From: Pseudovibrio brasiliensis
GTDB taxonomy: Bacteria; Pseudomonadota; Alphaproteobacteria; Rhizobiales; Stappiaceae
Reading direction: 5' to 3'
Assembly: GCF_018282095.1 (NCBI RefSeq)
Contig: NZ_CP074126.1
Location: 2,800,501-2,864,500 of the forward strand
DNA length: 64,000 nt
The notes under the pieces are model-generated. The model saw nothing but the letters and a program-made list of their open reading frames with translations, was not told the origin of the DNA and ran no database searches. The first letter of the stretch is position 1, and every line of letters starts with the position of its first letter. Below, in pieces: positions 8,754 to 16,941 of this stretch. The position numbers were made by a program, and so were the translations under genes.

Positions 8754-9530
8754 TCAGGTTTCACGTGTTCTCTGCACCAGCAGATAGCCGCCAACGCCCA
8801 CGCCAATCAGCAGTGAAAGCGCAAACGCCCATTGCACGGGGCCAGAACCGGCAAGCATACCTGCCAGGCCAGAAACAGCTGCCGCTGCTTTGCTCAAACC
8901 TTCCGGTGTCATCAACGCATTGATCACACCAGTCTCCTGCCCCAACGCTTTTGCCCCCTGCCCCCGATCAAACCCATCCAGAACTGGCACCTTATGCTTC
9001 TGCTTGCCATGATCTTCCATGAGCTTGAGCGACTTTTCCTGCACCTCCCGCACCCGGCGGGACCAGCCGTTCTTGTTGTAAGGCCAGTTCCGCAATCGCT
9101 TCATGAAAGCCAGTCTTCGAGCCGAAAGCTCATTCACCAGATAAACCACGGGCCGCTGTTTGATCGCAGCAAGCGTCTTCAAGCCAATCACTCCATCAAC
9201 ACCTACACCAAGGATCGCCTGAAGTGTCTTCATGGCTCGTGCAGGACCGGAGTTCACCGCAAAATCAAAAAGCGCATAATCCAGACCAAGCGGCAATCGA
9301 TCCCCTTGTACCGCATCCCAATACTGCGTCCGATAGATCTCGACAGCCTCAGACTGGTTCAGTGCCTGAACCTCCTCCACACTCACCTTTCGCTCCCGCC
9401 ACGCACTCAATGTACCCTGCGTGATCCCGTAGTGTGTCGGTCCTCCCGGATCCGCTTTGCGGCTGCGATGAGTAAACCCGCCTTCGGTGTGAAGCAAATC
9501 AGCGATAATCAGGTCAAACGTAGGCTTCAT
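8754..9530 (-). CDS. Glycoside hydrolase 108 endolysin (muramidase) with PG-binding domain and C-terminal membrane anchor
   Basis: Predicted to cut the peptidoglycan glycan strand. The N-terminus has the GH108 signature: the catalytic glutamate in HTEGGF (residue 16 from the chosen start) followed by DPGGPTHYGIT. The second half of the enzyme (YALFDFAVNSGPARAMKTLQ, then VDGVIGLKTL) matches the PG_binding_3 domain normally fused to GH108. Near the C-terminus a hydrophobic stretch (WAFALSLLIGVGVGGYLLV) could be a membrane anchor or a holin-like element. No signal peptide is present. I place the start at the second ATG (9530) because GGGAG sits 6 bases upstream; the first ATG (9536) directly abuts that site. 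Such proteins serve phages and gene transfer agents as endolysins. The next gene upstream on this strand is a DUF2793 protein. Confidence 0.88.
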   Translation of the reverse strand: MKPTFDLIIADLLHTEGGFTHRSRKADPGGPTHYGITQGTLSAWRERKVSVEEVQALNQSEAVEIYRTQYWDAVQGDRLPLGLDYALFDFAVNSGPARAMKTLQAILGVGVDGVIGLKTLAAIKQRPVVYLVNELSARRLAFMKRLRNWPYNKNGWSRRVREVQEKSLKLMEDHGKQKHKVPVLDGFDRGQGAKALGQETGVINALMTPEGLSKAAAAVSGLAGMLAGSGPVQWAFALSLLIGVGVGGYLLVQRTRET

Positions 9531-9543
9531 CAGCATCTCCCAA

Positions 9544-9568
9544 CAAAAAAAGGAGGCTCAAGGCCTCC
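9544..9568 (-). terminator. Rho-independent terminator (second of a tandem pair)
   Basis: Read on the minus strand: stem GGAGGC/GCCTCC (9552-9568) with a 5-base loop, followed by seven T. It lies between the DUF2793 gene and the endolysin start. Confidence 0.8.
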
Positions 9569-9578
9569 ATCAAAACAC

Positions 9579-9601
9579 AAAAAAAGACCGCAGAAGCGGC
9601 C
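9579..9601 (-). terminator. Rho-independent terminator after the DUF2793 gene (first of a tandem pair)
   Basis: Read on the minus strand: GGCCGC-TTCT-GCGGTC (one G-T pair) followed by seven T, 24 bases after the DUF2793 stop. Two terminators in a row imply that the endolysin has its own promoter, or that transcription is deliberately attenuated between the two genes. Confidence 0.75.
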
Positions 9602-9624
9602 TCAGAAAACGTAAGTAGGTATGG

Positions 9625-10395
9625 TTAGCTCTGCGGCACAATCGGCAGGAAGTAATGCAAGGAAAGCCGGAGTATACCGCCAGTGAAGGCGCCACCATTC
9701 GCAGTGATCCGCACAGACGTATCTGCATAGAACGCTGTCGGCCCAATCACTCCGGCATTGTTTGAGTCAGCAGTCACTCCCAGCGAACCACCAAATTTGC
9801 TAGTCTCACCCAAAATCCCACAATCATAGGAGGTCGCGCCGGTAATGGCCTCTGTCACACGTGTAGAAACGCAAAAGACGATTGCTCTGGAGGGAATGTG
9901 AAGAGTGCTGTCGGTATAGCTACCGGAAAGAGCAATCAGTTCATCAACGGTGACAAACTGGCTTTGCGCCTTATGAACGCTCTCGCTAAGCACCGTCGCT
10001 TCCTGCTGAAGCGCAGCACCGCCAGTAGCGCTATCAACGCCTAATCCTGCGACGGAAGAGAACCCAATCCAGCCACCGCTGGAGTAAACTCGCATGGCAC
10101 CCAGGCTTTGCACCCAGGCAGCCCAGCCCTCAACAGGTGCCAGAAATCGCCAGACACCTCCATCGAAGGCCGCGATTTTCTGCTCATGTCCGGCAAAAGC
10201 GCCCGTGGCACCTGCAGGCACAATGTAGCGGTCACCCTCAACAGGGTCCGCAGGAGGCGCGCTCACGCTGTCAGAAACAACAGCAAGCTGCACCACCAGA
10301 TCAACGAGCGCCAAAGCCTCGTTATGTGTCACATGCTTTTGTGCTTGAGCAGCTGCCAGAAACGGCAGCTTAAGATGTGTCGTCCATTCATTCAT
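9625..10395 (-). CDS. DUF2793 protein (phage / gene-transfer-agent structural or fibre-type protein)
   Basis: About 256 residues. The N-terminal 110 residues show the DUF2793 pattern (LKLPFLAAAQAQKHVTHNEAL, then PVEGDRYIVPAGATGAFAGHE, GGVWRFLAPVEGWAAW). The C-terminal part has the SRAIVFCVSTRVTEAI, SYDCGI, SLGVTADSNNAGVIGP and RITANGGAFTGG blocks that I remember from alphaproteobacterial gene transfer agent and phage genes, probably forming a beta-rich receptor-binding or spike domain. The exact role is not proven here. The start is moved to the ATG at 10395, four codons inside the longest frame, because GGGGA lies 5 bases upstream. It is followed by two tandem terminators. Confidence 0.82.
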   Translation of the reverse strand: MNEWTTHLKLPFLAAAQAQKHVTHNEALALVDLVVQLAVVSDSVSAPPADPVEGDRYIVPAGATGAFAGHEQKIAAFDGGVWRFLAPVEGWAAWVQSLGAMRVYSSGGWIGFSSVAGLGVDSATGGAALQQEATVLSESVHKAQSQFVTVDELIALSGSYTDSTLHIPSRAIVFCVSTRVTEAITGATSYDCGILGETSKFGGSLGVTADSNNAGVIGPTAFYADTSVRITANGGAFTGGILRLSLHYFLPIVPQS

Positions 10396-10493
10396 CAAGA
10401 TCCCCATAGATCGCCTAGCCTACGCAAAAGCGTATCATTCAGCGCAGCGAGGGGGATAAGTCTTGATGAGACCGTATAGCTCAGACGAATGCC

Positions 10494-10799
10494 TTAAGCG
10501 ACGTGACGACCGGTACCATCACCAGCCAGAGACCAGATGCGGGTGCGGTTACGCGCCATTTTTTCATCAACGGCAAAGGAAAGCTCGGCACCATGCAGAC
10601 CAACGAGGCGATGCAAAAGAATAGCAATTTCAGCAGCATCAGCTGCAACATCACGCGCACTGTCACCGCTTTCGACAGCCATTTGCAGAGCTGCCAGCTC
10701 TTCGCGCGCCCGCTCAATCAATGCATTCAGATCAGCCACCTGACCAAAGGTTCTCTCACCCCAGGCGGTAATGCTTGCACTGCTTTCAATGGTTACCAT
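10494..10799 (-). CDS. MazG-like nucleotide pyrophosphohydrolase-type protein
   Basis: A 101-residue protein with the layout of small alphaproteobacterial MazG-like proteins: TAWGERTFGQ at the N-terminus, an acidic pair in AREELAAL (near 33), a second acidic helix DVAADAAEIAILLHRLVGL (53-71), and the C-terminal DEKMARNRTRIWSLAGDGTGRH block. The family hydrolyses nucleoside triphosphates to monophosphates and is common in phages and gene-transfer-agent neighbourhoods. The second motif reads DAAE rather than the classical ExxD, so activity is uncertain. Start ATG at 10799 with AAGGTGGG upstream. It lies 86 bases before the DUF2793 start. Confidence 0.65.
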   Translation of the reverse strand: MVTIESSASITAWGERTFGQVADLNALIERAREELAALQMAVESGDSARDVAADAAEIAILLHRLVGLHGAELSFAVDEKMARNRTRIWSLAGDGTGRHVA

Positions 10800-10986
10800 G
10801 TTCGCCCACCTTCAAACTCTGGGGCCTGTTCCCGCAAGGCTAGCAAGCCAACCCAATTGAAAACAAACCCAAAACACCAAACCGGAGCACTCAGTATGTT
10901 GCGATCTTGAGCGACGCCTCCGGACATTGAACATGAAATGAACTCACGCTTACCCCTATCCAGTTAGCCCTCAGGAAAAAGAAAAA

Positions 10987-11010
10987 GCGGAGACAACCTC
11001 CTGTCCCCGC
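10987..11010 (-). terminator. Stem-loop with T-rich tail (minus strand)
   Basis: GCGGAGACA and TGTCCCCGC pair around a 6-base loop (one mismatch). Read on the minus strand it is followed by TTTTTCTTTTT. It backs up the stronger terminator at 11024-11051. The stretch from 10800 to 10986 holds no gene that I can support. Confidence 0.5.
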
Positions 11011-11023
11011 CTATTCTTCAGGT

Positions 11024-11051
11024 AAAAAAGGCCAGACTTTGGCCCTTTTTT
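11024..11051. terminator. Bidirectional rho-independent terminator after the kinase/M23/aminotransferase gene
   Basis: AAAAAAGGCC and GGCCCTTTTTT form a hairpin flanked by A and T runs on both strands. It sits 6 bases beyond the stop of the leftward 1020-codon gene. Confidence 0.8.
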
Positions 11052-11057
11052 GATAGT

Positions 11058-14000
11058 TTACATGGTTTCCAGAGCCGAAACGGACTCATTCATGGCCTGA
11101 TCGAGCACGTCCAGCAGGTAATCCGCATTTTCCTTAGAAAAAATCATCGGTGGGCGCATCTTCAACACATTGTCATAGGGGCCCTCAGTGCCCATCAGGA
11201 TACCCAGATCCTTCGCACGGTTCGCCACGCGTTTGGCCATATCCGTTGCAGGCTCCTTGGTTTTGCGGTCTTTCACCAGCTCAACACCAAGGAACAAGCC
11301 CATGCCGCGCACATCGCCAATGAATTCATACTTCTCCATCATCTTGTGGAAGCCAGACAGAATATAGTCGCCCACCACACGAGCATTCTCGCGCAGTCCA
11401 TCCCGCTCAATAACATTGAGAACAGAAAGCCCAACCGCGCAGGAAACCGGATTACCGCCAAACGTGTTGAAGTACTCCATACCGTTGTTGAAGCTCTTCG
11501 CTACTTCGCGCGTGGTAACGAGAGCGGCCATAGGATGACCATTACCAATTGGCTTGCCCATGGTCACAACATCAGGCGTCACACCCTGGGTTTCAAAAGC
11601 CCACCAGTGAGAACCAACCCGGCCAAAGCCAACCTGCACCTCATCAGCCACACACAAACCACCCTCAGCGCGGATCAGTTTGTAAACCTCATCCAGATAT
11701 CCATCCGGCATAAACACCTGACCAGCCACACTTGGAATTGATTCCGCAATGAAGAAAGCTGGCGCACGGCCTTGTTTTTTCATCAGATCCAGCTGCTCAG
11801 CTACGCTCTGCACATAACGCGCGGTGATCTCCTCAGGCGCCCAGTCTGCAGGAGCGCGGTACGCGTCAGGAATGGCAGCCTCAAACACATGGTCAGGCCG
11901 TCCCTTCCCACCATTGCGCTTGTATTTGTAAGGGCTGAGCGCAATCAGCTCAGGCGTAGTGCCATGATAGGCCCAGTCCAGAACCACCGCATCTCGGCGG
12001 CCCGTATGCGCTTCAGCCATACGGATCATCAGACTGTTCGCTTCACTGCCCGTACACACAAATGACGCAACAGCCAGATCATCCGGCAGCGTCGCTGTCA
12101 GACGCTCGGAGTACTCCACGATATTGTCATGCAAATAACGGGTATTGGTGTTCAGCAGGCCAGCTTGATGAGAAAGCGCCTCAACCACCTCTGGATGCGC
12201 GTGCCCCAGATGACAAACATTGTTGAAGCAATCCAGATAAGCCCGTCCCCGATGGTCAATCAGATAAGCCCCTTCACCGCGCACAAATTTGATCGGCTCG
12301 CTGTAGGAGATAGAAAGGTTCGGCAACAGGTTCTGGCGACGCGACGACACGATCTCATCAACAGAACGCCCGTCACTGCCCAATGTCTCTTGAGGAAGCC
12401 CGGCAAAATCAATTGCGGATGGGAACAGATCCGCCCACACATCAAGATACTTCTCTTCCCCAACACCAAGGATCTCCTCAGCACTTAGAGAAACATCTGC
12501 TGAAAGCTGCAAGTGCAGATGTGGCGCCCAGCCACCGTTCTCATCTTCAGCACCAAGGTACCCAACCGTCTCACCGGCTCTAACGACATCACCCGCCTTT
12601 AAACGACTCGCCGCCTCATGCGCCATATGTCCCCACAGGCTCACAAAGGGCTGGCCGCAGTCCGTCTCATGGTCCAGCGCAATCATACAGCCATACCCAA
12701 GCGGATCAGTTTCAATCACAACTGAACGGACCTTGCCATCCATAGGCGCACAAACGCGGGTGCCAGATGGAAGGAACAGATCAAACCCCAGGTGATTACG
12801 GCGGCGTTCACCTTCGATAAACCGGCTCTCGAAAAAATCGGAGGAATAAACACTGCGGCTTTCACCCCATGGACCGATACCCAGCTCCACATCATGAGCT
12901 TCGCAGTAATCTTCCCACCACTCCTGTGCAGCTTCCGGCTGACGATCCCGGGACTTCACAGTCATCTCATTTTGAGGATCTCCATAGGGCACCATAGCCT
13001 TAGACATCAACTTGGGATGACGCTCAAACAAACCAGCAAAGGAGTTGCGGTTCTTTGCGCAGAACTCAGCAACTTTCCGCGCTCCTGGCACCGCCTCAAA
13101 CCCACAGGCCTTGCGCAGGATCGCCGTCGCAAACGCTGGCTTCATGCTGTAAAGCTTGTAGAGCAGGTTCCATGCTGGCGCTTCACTGACCGCCAGATAA
13201 GGATTGTCTTCAGTCTCGTCTTTCCGAAGCGCAGAAAGGCTCACGCTGGTCACAAGGCGCATGGCGATCAGGTCAAAGAGAAGATCAACCTCCCCCTCTT
13301 CCAACGGATACTCCGCATGATAAGCCGCAGCCAGATCTGCTGCAGCACCAATCGGATCAGCCACCTCCATGATCGTATAGGCTGCCGCAATCGCAACCTC
13401 CGCAATCACTGGCGTGTGCAAACTGTCCCCAAAATCAATCAGACCGCAGACACGGGAATGATCATCTGGATCAACCAGCACATTCCAGTCATTTGCGTCA
13501 TTGTGAATGACAGCTGCCCGCAGGCCAGCGAGCTTGGGAGCAACCAGACGATCAAAGCGCTCACTGAAGTACTCCACAATACGTCGATGATCAGGATCGC
13601 CAATCGCGGTCAACCGATCACGCGCATCGCCAGCCGCACGAAGATCCCATTCAAAACTGCGCAAAGCACCCGGATGCACGAAACCGCGAAGCGCCTTATC
13701 CATCTTGCCAAGCAAAGTGCCAAGGCTGGCAACAACAGCCTCCTCCCGCTTGGTCTCAGCCAGCGGCACACCTGTCACCCAGGAGACCACGCGCATAGCA
13801 TGCTGCACCCCATCTGGCCCAACGACACTTTGCGTGGAACTGCCGTCATTTGTCAGGCGCAGTCGTGGCATTGGCAGCTCTGGCGCAGAAACAGCAAGAT
13901 GCTGCAGCATGGCTGTCTGAAAACCAGTCTCAGCCTCAGGCTCACTGGCATTGACGATCTTCACAGTCCAGCGCGTTCCGTCTTCCGCATCAAGGCGATG

Positions 14001-14120
14001 GTTCTGGTCGCGCTCACTTTCCAGCGGCGACAAAGCACCTTTCAGATCCCAATGCGTCTTCAGCAGCTCAGCAATGGTTTCACGGTCAAAATTTGGGGCG
14101 GGATGGCTAATGTCAGTCAT
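11058..14120 (-). CDS. Three-domain fusion: APH-type kinase, M23 metallopeptidase fold, class III PLP aminotransferase/phospho-lyase
   Basis: A 1020-residue protein with three recognisable parts. Residues about 30-300 are an aminoglycoside/hydroxylysine/homoserine-type kinase with the catalytic loop HNDANDWN (206-213) and the metal site LIDFGD (228-231). Residues about 430-545 are an M23 (LytM) fold with intact zinc ligands (H443, D447 and the H534-x-H536 pair). Residues about 590-1015 are a class III aminotransferase with the PLP aspartate in ADEVQVGFGR (D826) and the Schiff-base lysine in TMGKPIGNG (K856). The third part resembles the AGXT2L family, which includes phosphoethanolamine and phosphohydroxylysine phospho-lyases, and the first part resembles hydroxylysine kinase. 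The protein may therefore phosphorylate an amino alcohol and then eliminate phosphate. There is no signal peptide, so the M23 part is cytoplasmic and its role unclear. Divergent from an Lrp/AsnC regulator. Confidence 0.88.
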   Translation of the reverse strand: MTDISHPAPNFDRETIAELLKTHWDLKGALSPLESERDQNHRLDAEDGTRWTVKIVNASEPEAETGFQTAMLQHLAVSAPELPMPRLRLTNDGSSTQSVVGPDGVQHAMRVVSWVTGVPLAETKREEAVVASLGTLLGKMDKALRGFVHPGALRSFEWDLRAAGDARDRLTAIGDPDHRRIVEYFSERFDRLVAPKLAGLRAAVIHNDANDWNVLVDPDDHSRVCGLIDFGDSLHTPVIAEVAIAAAYTIMEVADPIGAAADLAAAYHAEYPLEEGEVDLLFDLIAMRLVTSVSLSALRKDETEDNPYLAVSEAPAWNLLYKLYSMKPAFATAILRKACGFEAVPGARKVAEFCAKNRNSFAGLFERHPKLMSKAMVPYGDPQNEMTVKSRDRQPEAAQEWWEDYCEAHDVELGIGPWGESRSVYSSDFFESRFIEGERRRNHLGFDLFLPSGTRVCAPMDGKVRSVVIETDPLGYGCMIALDHETDCGQPFVSLWGHMAHEAASRLKAGDVVRAGETVGYLGAEDENGGWAPHLHLQLSADVSLSAEEILGVGEEKYLDVWADLFPSAIDFAGLPQETLGSDGRSVDEIVSSRRQNLLPNLSISYSEPIKFVRGEGAYLIDHRGRAYLDCFNNVCHLGHAHPEVVEALSHQAGLLNTNTRYLHDNIVEYSERLTATLPDDLAVASFVCTGSEANSLMIRMAEAHTGRRDAVVLDWAYHGTTPELIALSPYKYKRNGGKGRPDHVFEAAIPDAYRAPADWAPEEITARYVQSVAEQLDLMKKQGRAPAFFIAESIPSVAGQVFMPDGYLDEVYKLIRAEGGLCVADEVQVGFGRVGSHWWAFETQGVTPDVVTMGKPIGNGHPMAALVTTREVAKSFNNGMEYFNTFGGNPVSCAVGLSVLNVIERDGLRENARVVGDYILSGFHKMMEKYEFIGDVRGMGLFLGVELVKDRKTKEPATDMAKRVANRAKDLGILMGTEGPYDNVLKMRPPMIFSKENADYLLDVLDQAMNESVSALETM

Positions 14121-14147
14121 GGGTCTCTCCGGTTGGCCCGAATATAG

Positions 14148-14205
14148 CTGACACTGATATTTCAGAATACCGACTTTATGTCAGTTGCGCCGACACTATG
14201 TCGCG
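14148..14205. promoter_or_regulatory. Repeated palindromic sites between the fusion gene and the Lrp/AsnC gene (candidate operators)
   Basis: Three related elements lie in the 139-base divergent intergenic region: CTGACACTGATATTTCAG (14148-14165), CGACTTTATGTCAG (14171-14184) and CGACACTATGTCG (14191-14203). The last two start exactly 20 bases apart, i.e. on the same face of the helix, as expected for an Lrp-type octamer or dimer array. The assignment to the adjacent regulator is inference. Confidence 0.5.
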
Positions 14206-14259
14206 ATTAATAAGTATTTTAACGGCACTCTTCCTGAAAGCCTGCGTTAAGGACCACCA

Positions 14260-14688
14260 ATGCTCGACGCCACTGACCGCGAGATTATCGCAATCCTCTC
14301 CAAAGAAGCCCGTATCCCAATCAAAACACTGGCCGCGCGTATCAACCTGTCCCGCAGCGCCACCAGCGAGCGCATCACCCGGCTGGAGAACAACGGCACA
14401 ATCCGCGGCTACAGAGCAGACATCGGCGGTCTCGATCCAACCCACATCTCCGCCTTCCTCTTCATCCGTCTCTCCCGCACACCCATGCGCGAAATTCTGG
14501 ACGTATTGGCCGCATTCCCGGAAGTGAAACGAGTGAGCTCTGTCAGCGGCGAACTGGATCTGGTGGTTGAGGTGGTCGCCCCATCCATGGAAGTGCTCAA
14601 CAACGTGCGCGATGCCATTGCCTCCACAGATGGTGTGAAAGACCTGACAACCACAGTCATTTTGCGGGATGAGTTTCAGCGCACCTGA
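14260..14688 (+). CDS. Lrp/AsnC family transcriptional regulator
   Basis: A 142-residue one-domain-pair regulator. It has an N-terminal helix-turn-helix (LDATDREIIAILSKEARIPIKTLAA, then NLSRSATSERITRLENNG) and a C-terminal RAM/effector-binding domain with the alternating beta strands and the G-x-x-D-like SGELDLVVEV motif. Lrp-type proteins bind amino acids and usually control a divergent gene of amino-acid metabolism. Here the divergent partner is the kinase/aminotransferase fusion, which fits local control by an amino acid or amino alcohol. Length is normal. After the stop, GGGCG and CGCCC arms (14699-14730) could form a weak terminator without a T run. Confidence 0.92.
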   Translation: MLDATDREIIAILSKEARIPIKTLAARINLSRSATSERITRLENNGTIRGYRADIGGLDPTHISAFLFIRLSRTPMREILDVLAAFPEVKRVSSVSGELDLVVEVVAPSMEVLNNVRDAIASTDGVKDLTTTVILRDEFQRT

Positions 14689-14754
14689 AACGACAAAGGG
14701 CGCCGACTGCGTGAAACAGTGAACGCCCTAAACCTTGAAATCAAATCGACCTGA

Positions 14755-15465
14755 CTAGCGTGCCTGATCCAGCATCCGCTTACATTCCAGCAGCTCAAAC
14801 AACGTGGATTGTAGACGATCAACATCGTCCTTGGAAAGACCAGGTGCAGCAGCCTCTTCCTTCTCAGAACCCATCAGACGGTCCATGAAGCCAAAGGCAC
14901 CATGCCCCCCTTTGCCACTCGCCTCTGGCTCATCATCTGGCAACAAACCAGATGGCAGCGGCATTTGTGGCTCAGGTTCACTTTCAAGCGGAAGATCTGC
15001 CTGTGTTTCTGCTGGTCGCTCAGCAACCCAATCTTCCTGAGGCTCATAAACATCCTGCGCAGGTGCCATCACAGCCTGAGCTACAGCAGCTTCCGCTGCA
15101 CTGCGTACAGAATGATCAGAAACCTGGGATGGATCAGGAGCAACGCCTACAGGCGTGGAAGCGCTGGATGAGGTCGGGATGACAACGCCACCGCCCTCTT
15201 TCCAAACGTCCATAACGACGCGCACGCCTTGCTCTCGCAAAATACGTTGCACGCCTTTAATCGTATAGCCTTCCCCATAGAGCAAATGGCGGATGCCGCG
15301 CAAAAGCTCAAGGTCGTCAGGTCTGTAGTAGCGGCGACCACCACCTCGTTTCAGAGGCCTGATCTGGGTAAACCGAGTTTCCCAGAACCGCAGAACGTGC
15401 TGCGGCAGATCCAGTTCGCTTGCTACTTCACTAATTGTTCGGAACGCGTCGGCGCTCTTCTCCAC
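14755..15465 (-). CDS. MerR family transcriptional regulator
   Basis: A 236-residue protein with a MerR-type winged helix at the N-terminus: [25 protein letters not shown], then [23 protein letters not shown] and the second wing [16 protein letters not shown]. The rest is a low-complexity, acidic and proline-rich tail without cysteine-rich metal sites, ending in a short helix ([18 protein letters not shown]). This gene directly follows ihfA in many alphaproteobacteria; its targets are not known to me. The spacing to ihfA is 41 bases on the same strand. Confidence 0.9.
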   Translation of the reverse strand: MEKSADAFRTISEVASELDLPQHVLRFWETRFTQIRPLKRGGGRRYYRPDDLELLRGIRHLLYGEGYTIKGVQRILREQGVRVVMDVWKEGGGVVIPTSSSASTPVGVAPDPSQVSDHSVRSAAEAAVAQAVMAPAQDVYEPQEDWVAERPAETQADLPLESEPEPQMPLPSGLLPDDEPEASGKGGHGAFGFMDRLMGSEKEEAAAPGLSKDDVDRLQSTLFELLECKRMLDQAR

Positions 15466-15506
15466 GATGCAGACCCTCTAAACCTTATTATTTTTGGGGC
15501 AGCAAA

Positions 15507-15818
15507 TTAGCTGGCGCCCTCAACCAGTGCATCGTTGATGCGCTGCTTAAGAACATTGCTTGGCTTGAACACCATAACCCGGCGTGGAGAAATCGGAACT
15601 TCCTCGCCTGTTTTTGGGTTACGGCCAATGCGTTCACCTTTCGAGCGAACAACAAAAGAGCCAAAGCTAGACAGTTTGACAGACTCGCCATTTTCCAGGC
15701 TTGCAGAAATCTCTGCGAGCACCTGCTCGACGAGTTCGGCAGATTCAGTCCGAGATAGGCCGACCTTCTGGTAAACCGCTTCACATAAATCAGCGCGGGT
15801 TACAGTGTGACTACCCAT
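15507..15818 (-). CDS. ihfA: Integration host factor subunit alpha
   Basis: A 103-residue DNA-bending protein of the HU/IHF family. [30 protein letters not shown] is followed by the dimer core and the DNA-contact arm [23 protein letters not shown] with the conserved RNPKTG and intercalating proline. It pairs with IhfB (elsewhere) to bend DNA in recombination, replication and transcription. The frame is open 8 codons further upstream, but the ATG at 15818 has GGAGGAGGG about 8 bases before it and starts where IhfA proteins normally start ([11 protein letters not shown]). Confidence 0.96.
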   Translation of the reverse strand: MGSHTVTRADLCEAVYQKVGLSRTESAELVEQVLAEISASLENGESVKLSSFGSFVVRSKGERIGRNPKTGEEVPISPRRVMVFKPSNVLKQRINDALVEGAS

Positions 15819-15953
15819 TCCACCCTCCTCCGGTAAAGCCATGATCCGTAAGAATAAAGCTTGCTTTCAACAAGTTACGGTATGGCCAACCGGCGTCAGG
15901 GTCAACAGCTCATTTGCTAAGAATTGCAACCCTCTGGGGTTTTTTGCTGCTTT

Positions 15954-16931
15954 TTACCACTTAAGGAGCACTGAACCCCAGGTAAAGCCGCCGCCCATGG
16001 CTTCCAGCATGATCAGATCACCCTTTTTGACCTTGCCAGCTTTTACAATGCTGTCCAGTGCCAAAGGAATCGATGCCGCTGAAGTGTTGCCGTGTTGGGA
16101 AACTGTTTTCACTACCTTTTCAGGAGCGATTCCGAGTTTCTTGGCAGACGCATCAATAATGCGCTGGTTCGCCTGGTGCGGAACAAACCAGTCCAGATCT
16201 TCCGCAGATGTGCCAGTGGCATCAAAGGCAGCTTCAATCACGTCGGTGACCATGCCAACCGCGTGCTTGAACACTTCTTTGCCCTGCATACGCAGATGAC
16301 CTGCTGTACCTGTGGTAGACGGACCACCATCAACGTAAAGCTTCTCTTTGTGGCGACCATCAGAACGCAGCTGACAGGTCAGAACACCGCTCTGATCCAT
16401 GGAAGGCTCGCCTTCCTGCGCTTCCATCACAACAGCGCCAGCGCCATCGCCAAACAGAACGCAGGTCGTGCGGTCTTCCCAGTCCAGAATGCGGGAGAAA
16501 GTCTCTGCGCCAATCACGAGCGCACGCTTCGCCAGACCGCCGCGCAGATACGCATCCGCAGTGGTCACAGCATAAACGAAGCCGGAGCACACAGCCTGAA
16601 CATCAAACGCAAAACCGTGGTTGATGCCAAGCGCAGCCTGCACAGCAACAGCTGTTGCCGGGAAAGTGTTGTCAGGTGTGGAGGTTGCCAGAACGATCAG
16701 ATCGATGTCCTGCGCATCAACACCGGCATTTTCCAGCGCAGCCTTGGCAGCATTCACTGCAAGGTGAGAGGTAAACTCGCCTTCTGCAGCAATATGACGG
16801 TTCTTGATCCCGGTACGCTGAACGATCCACTCATCCGAAGTGTCAACAATCTCGGTAAGCTGCTGGTTAGTAAGTGCTTTCTCAGGCAGATAGCTGCCAC
16901 AGCCCAAAAATACAGAGCGAAGTGCCTTCAC
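15954..16931 (-). CDS. fabH: Beta-ketoacyl-ACP synthase III
   Basis: Condenses acetyl-CoA with malonyl-ACP to start type II fatty acid synthesis. The 325-residue length is standard. The catalytic triad is visible: Cys in [10 protein letters not shown], His in VPHQANQRI and Asn in QHGNTSAAS. The C-terminal [13 protein letters not shown] is the usual FabH end. It follows plsX by 10 bases on the same strand, the conserved plsX-fabH order linking phospholipid and fatty acid synthesis. The ihfA-merR pair follows downstream. Confidence 0.97.
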   Translation of the reverse strand: MKALRSVFLGCGSYLPEKALTNQQLTEIVDTSDEWIVQRTGIKNRHIAAEGEFTSHLAVNAAKAALENAGVDAQDIDLIVLATSTPDNTFPATAVAVQAALGINHGFAFDVQAVCSGFVYAVTTADAYLRGGLAKRALVIGAETFSRILDWEDRTTCVLFGDGAGAVVMEAQEGEPSMDQSGVLTCQLRSDGRHKEKLYVDGGPSTTGTAGHLRMQGKEVFKHAVGMVTDVIEAAFDATGTSAEDLDWFVPHQANQRIIDASAKKLGIAPEKVVKTVSQHGNTSAASIPLALDSIVKAGKVKKGDLIMLEAMGGGFTWGSVLLKW

Positions 16932-16941
16932 TTTAAACCCT

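Noticed and set aside
8662-8760. Prophage attachment site at the tRNA-Pro 3' end
   Set aside because: No repeat of the tRNA 3' end was seen within the following phage-like region, and there is no integrase in the window.
9224-9424. Plus-strand frames opposite the endolysin
   Set aside because: Shadow frames inside a gene with clear GH108 catalytic motifs.
12792-14147. A 451-codon plus-strand frame antisense to the kinase/M23/aminotransferase gene
   Set aside because: The minus strand encodes three domains with intact catalytic motifs; the antisense translation is rich in Arg/His/Ser/Thr without any pattern.
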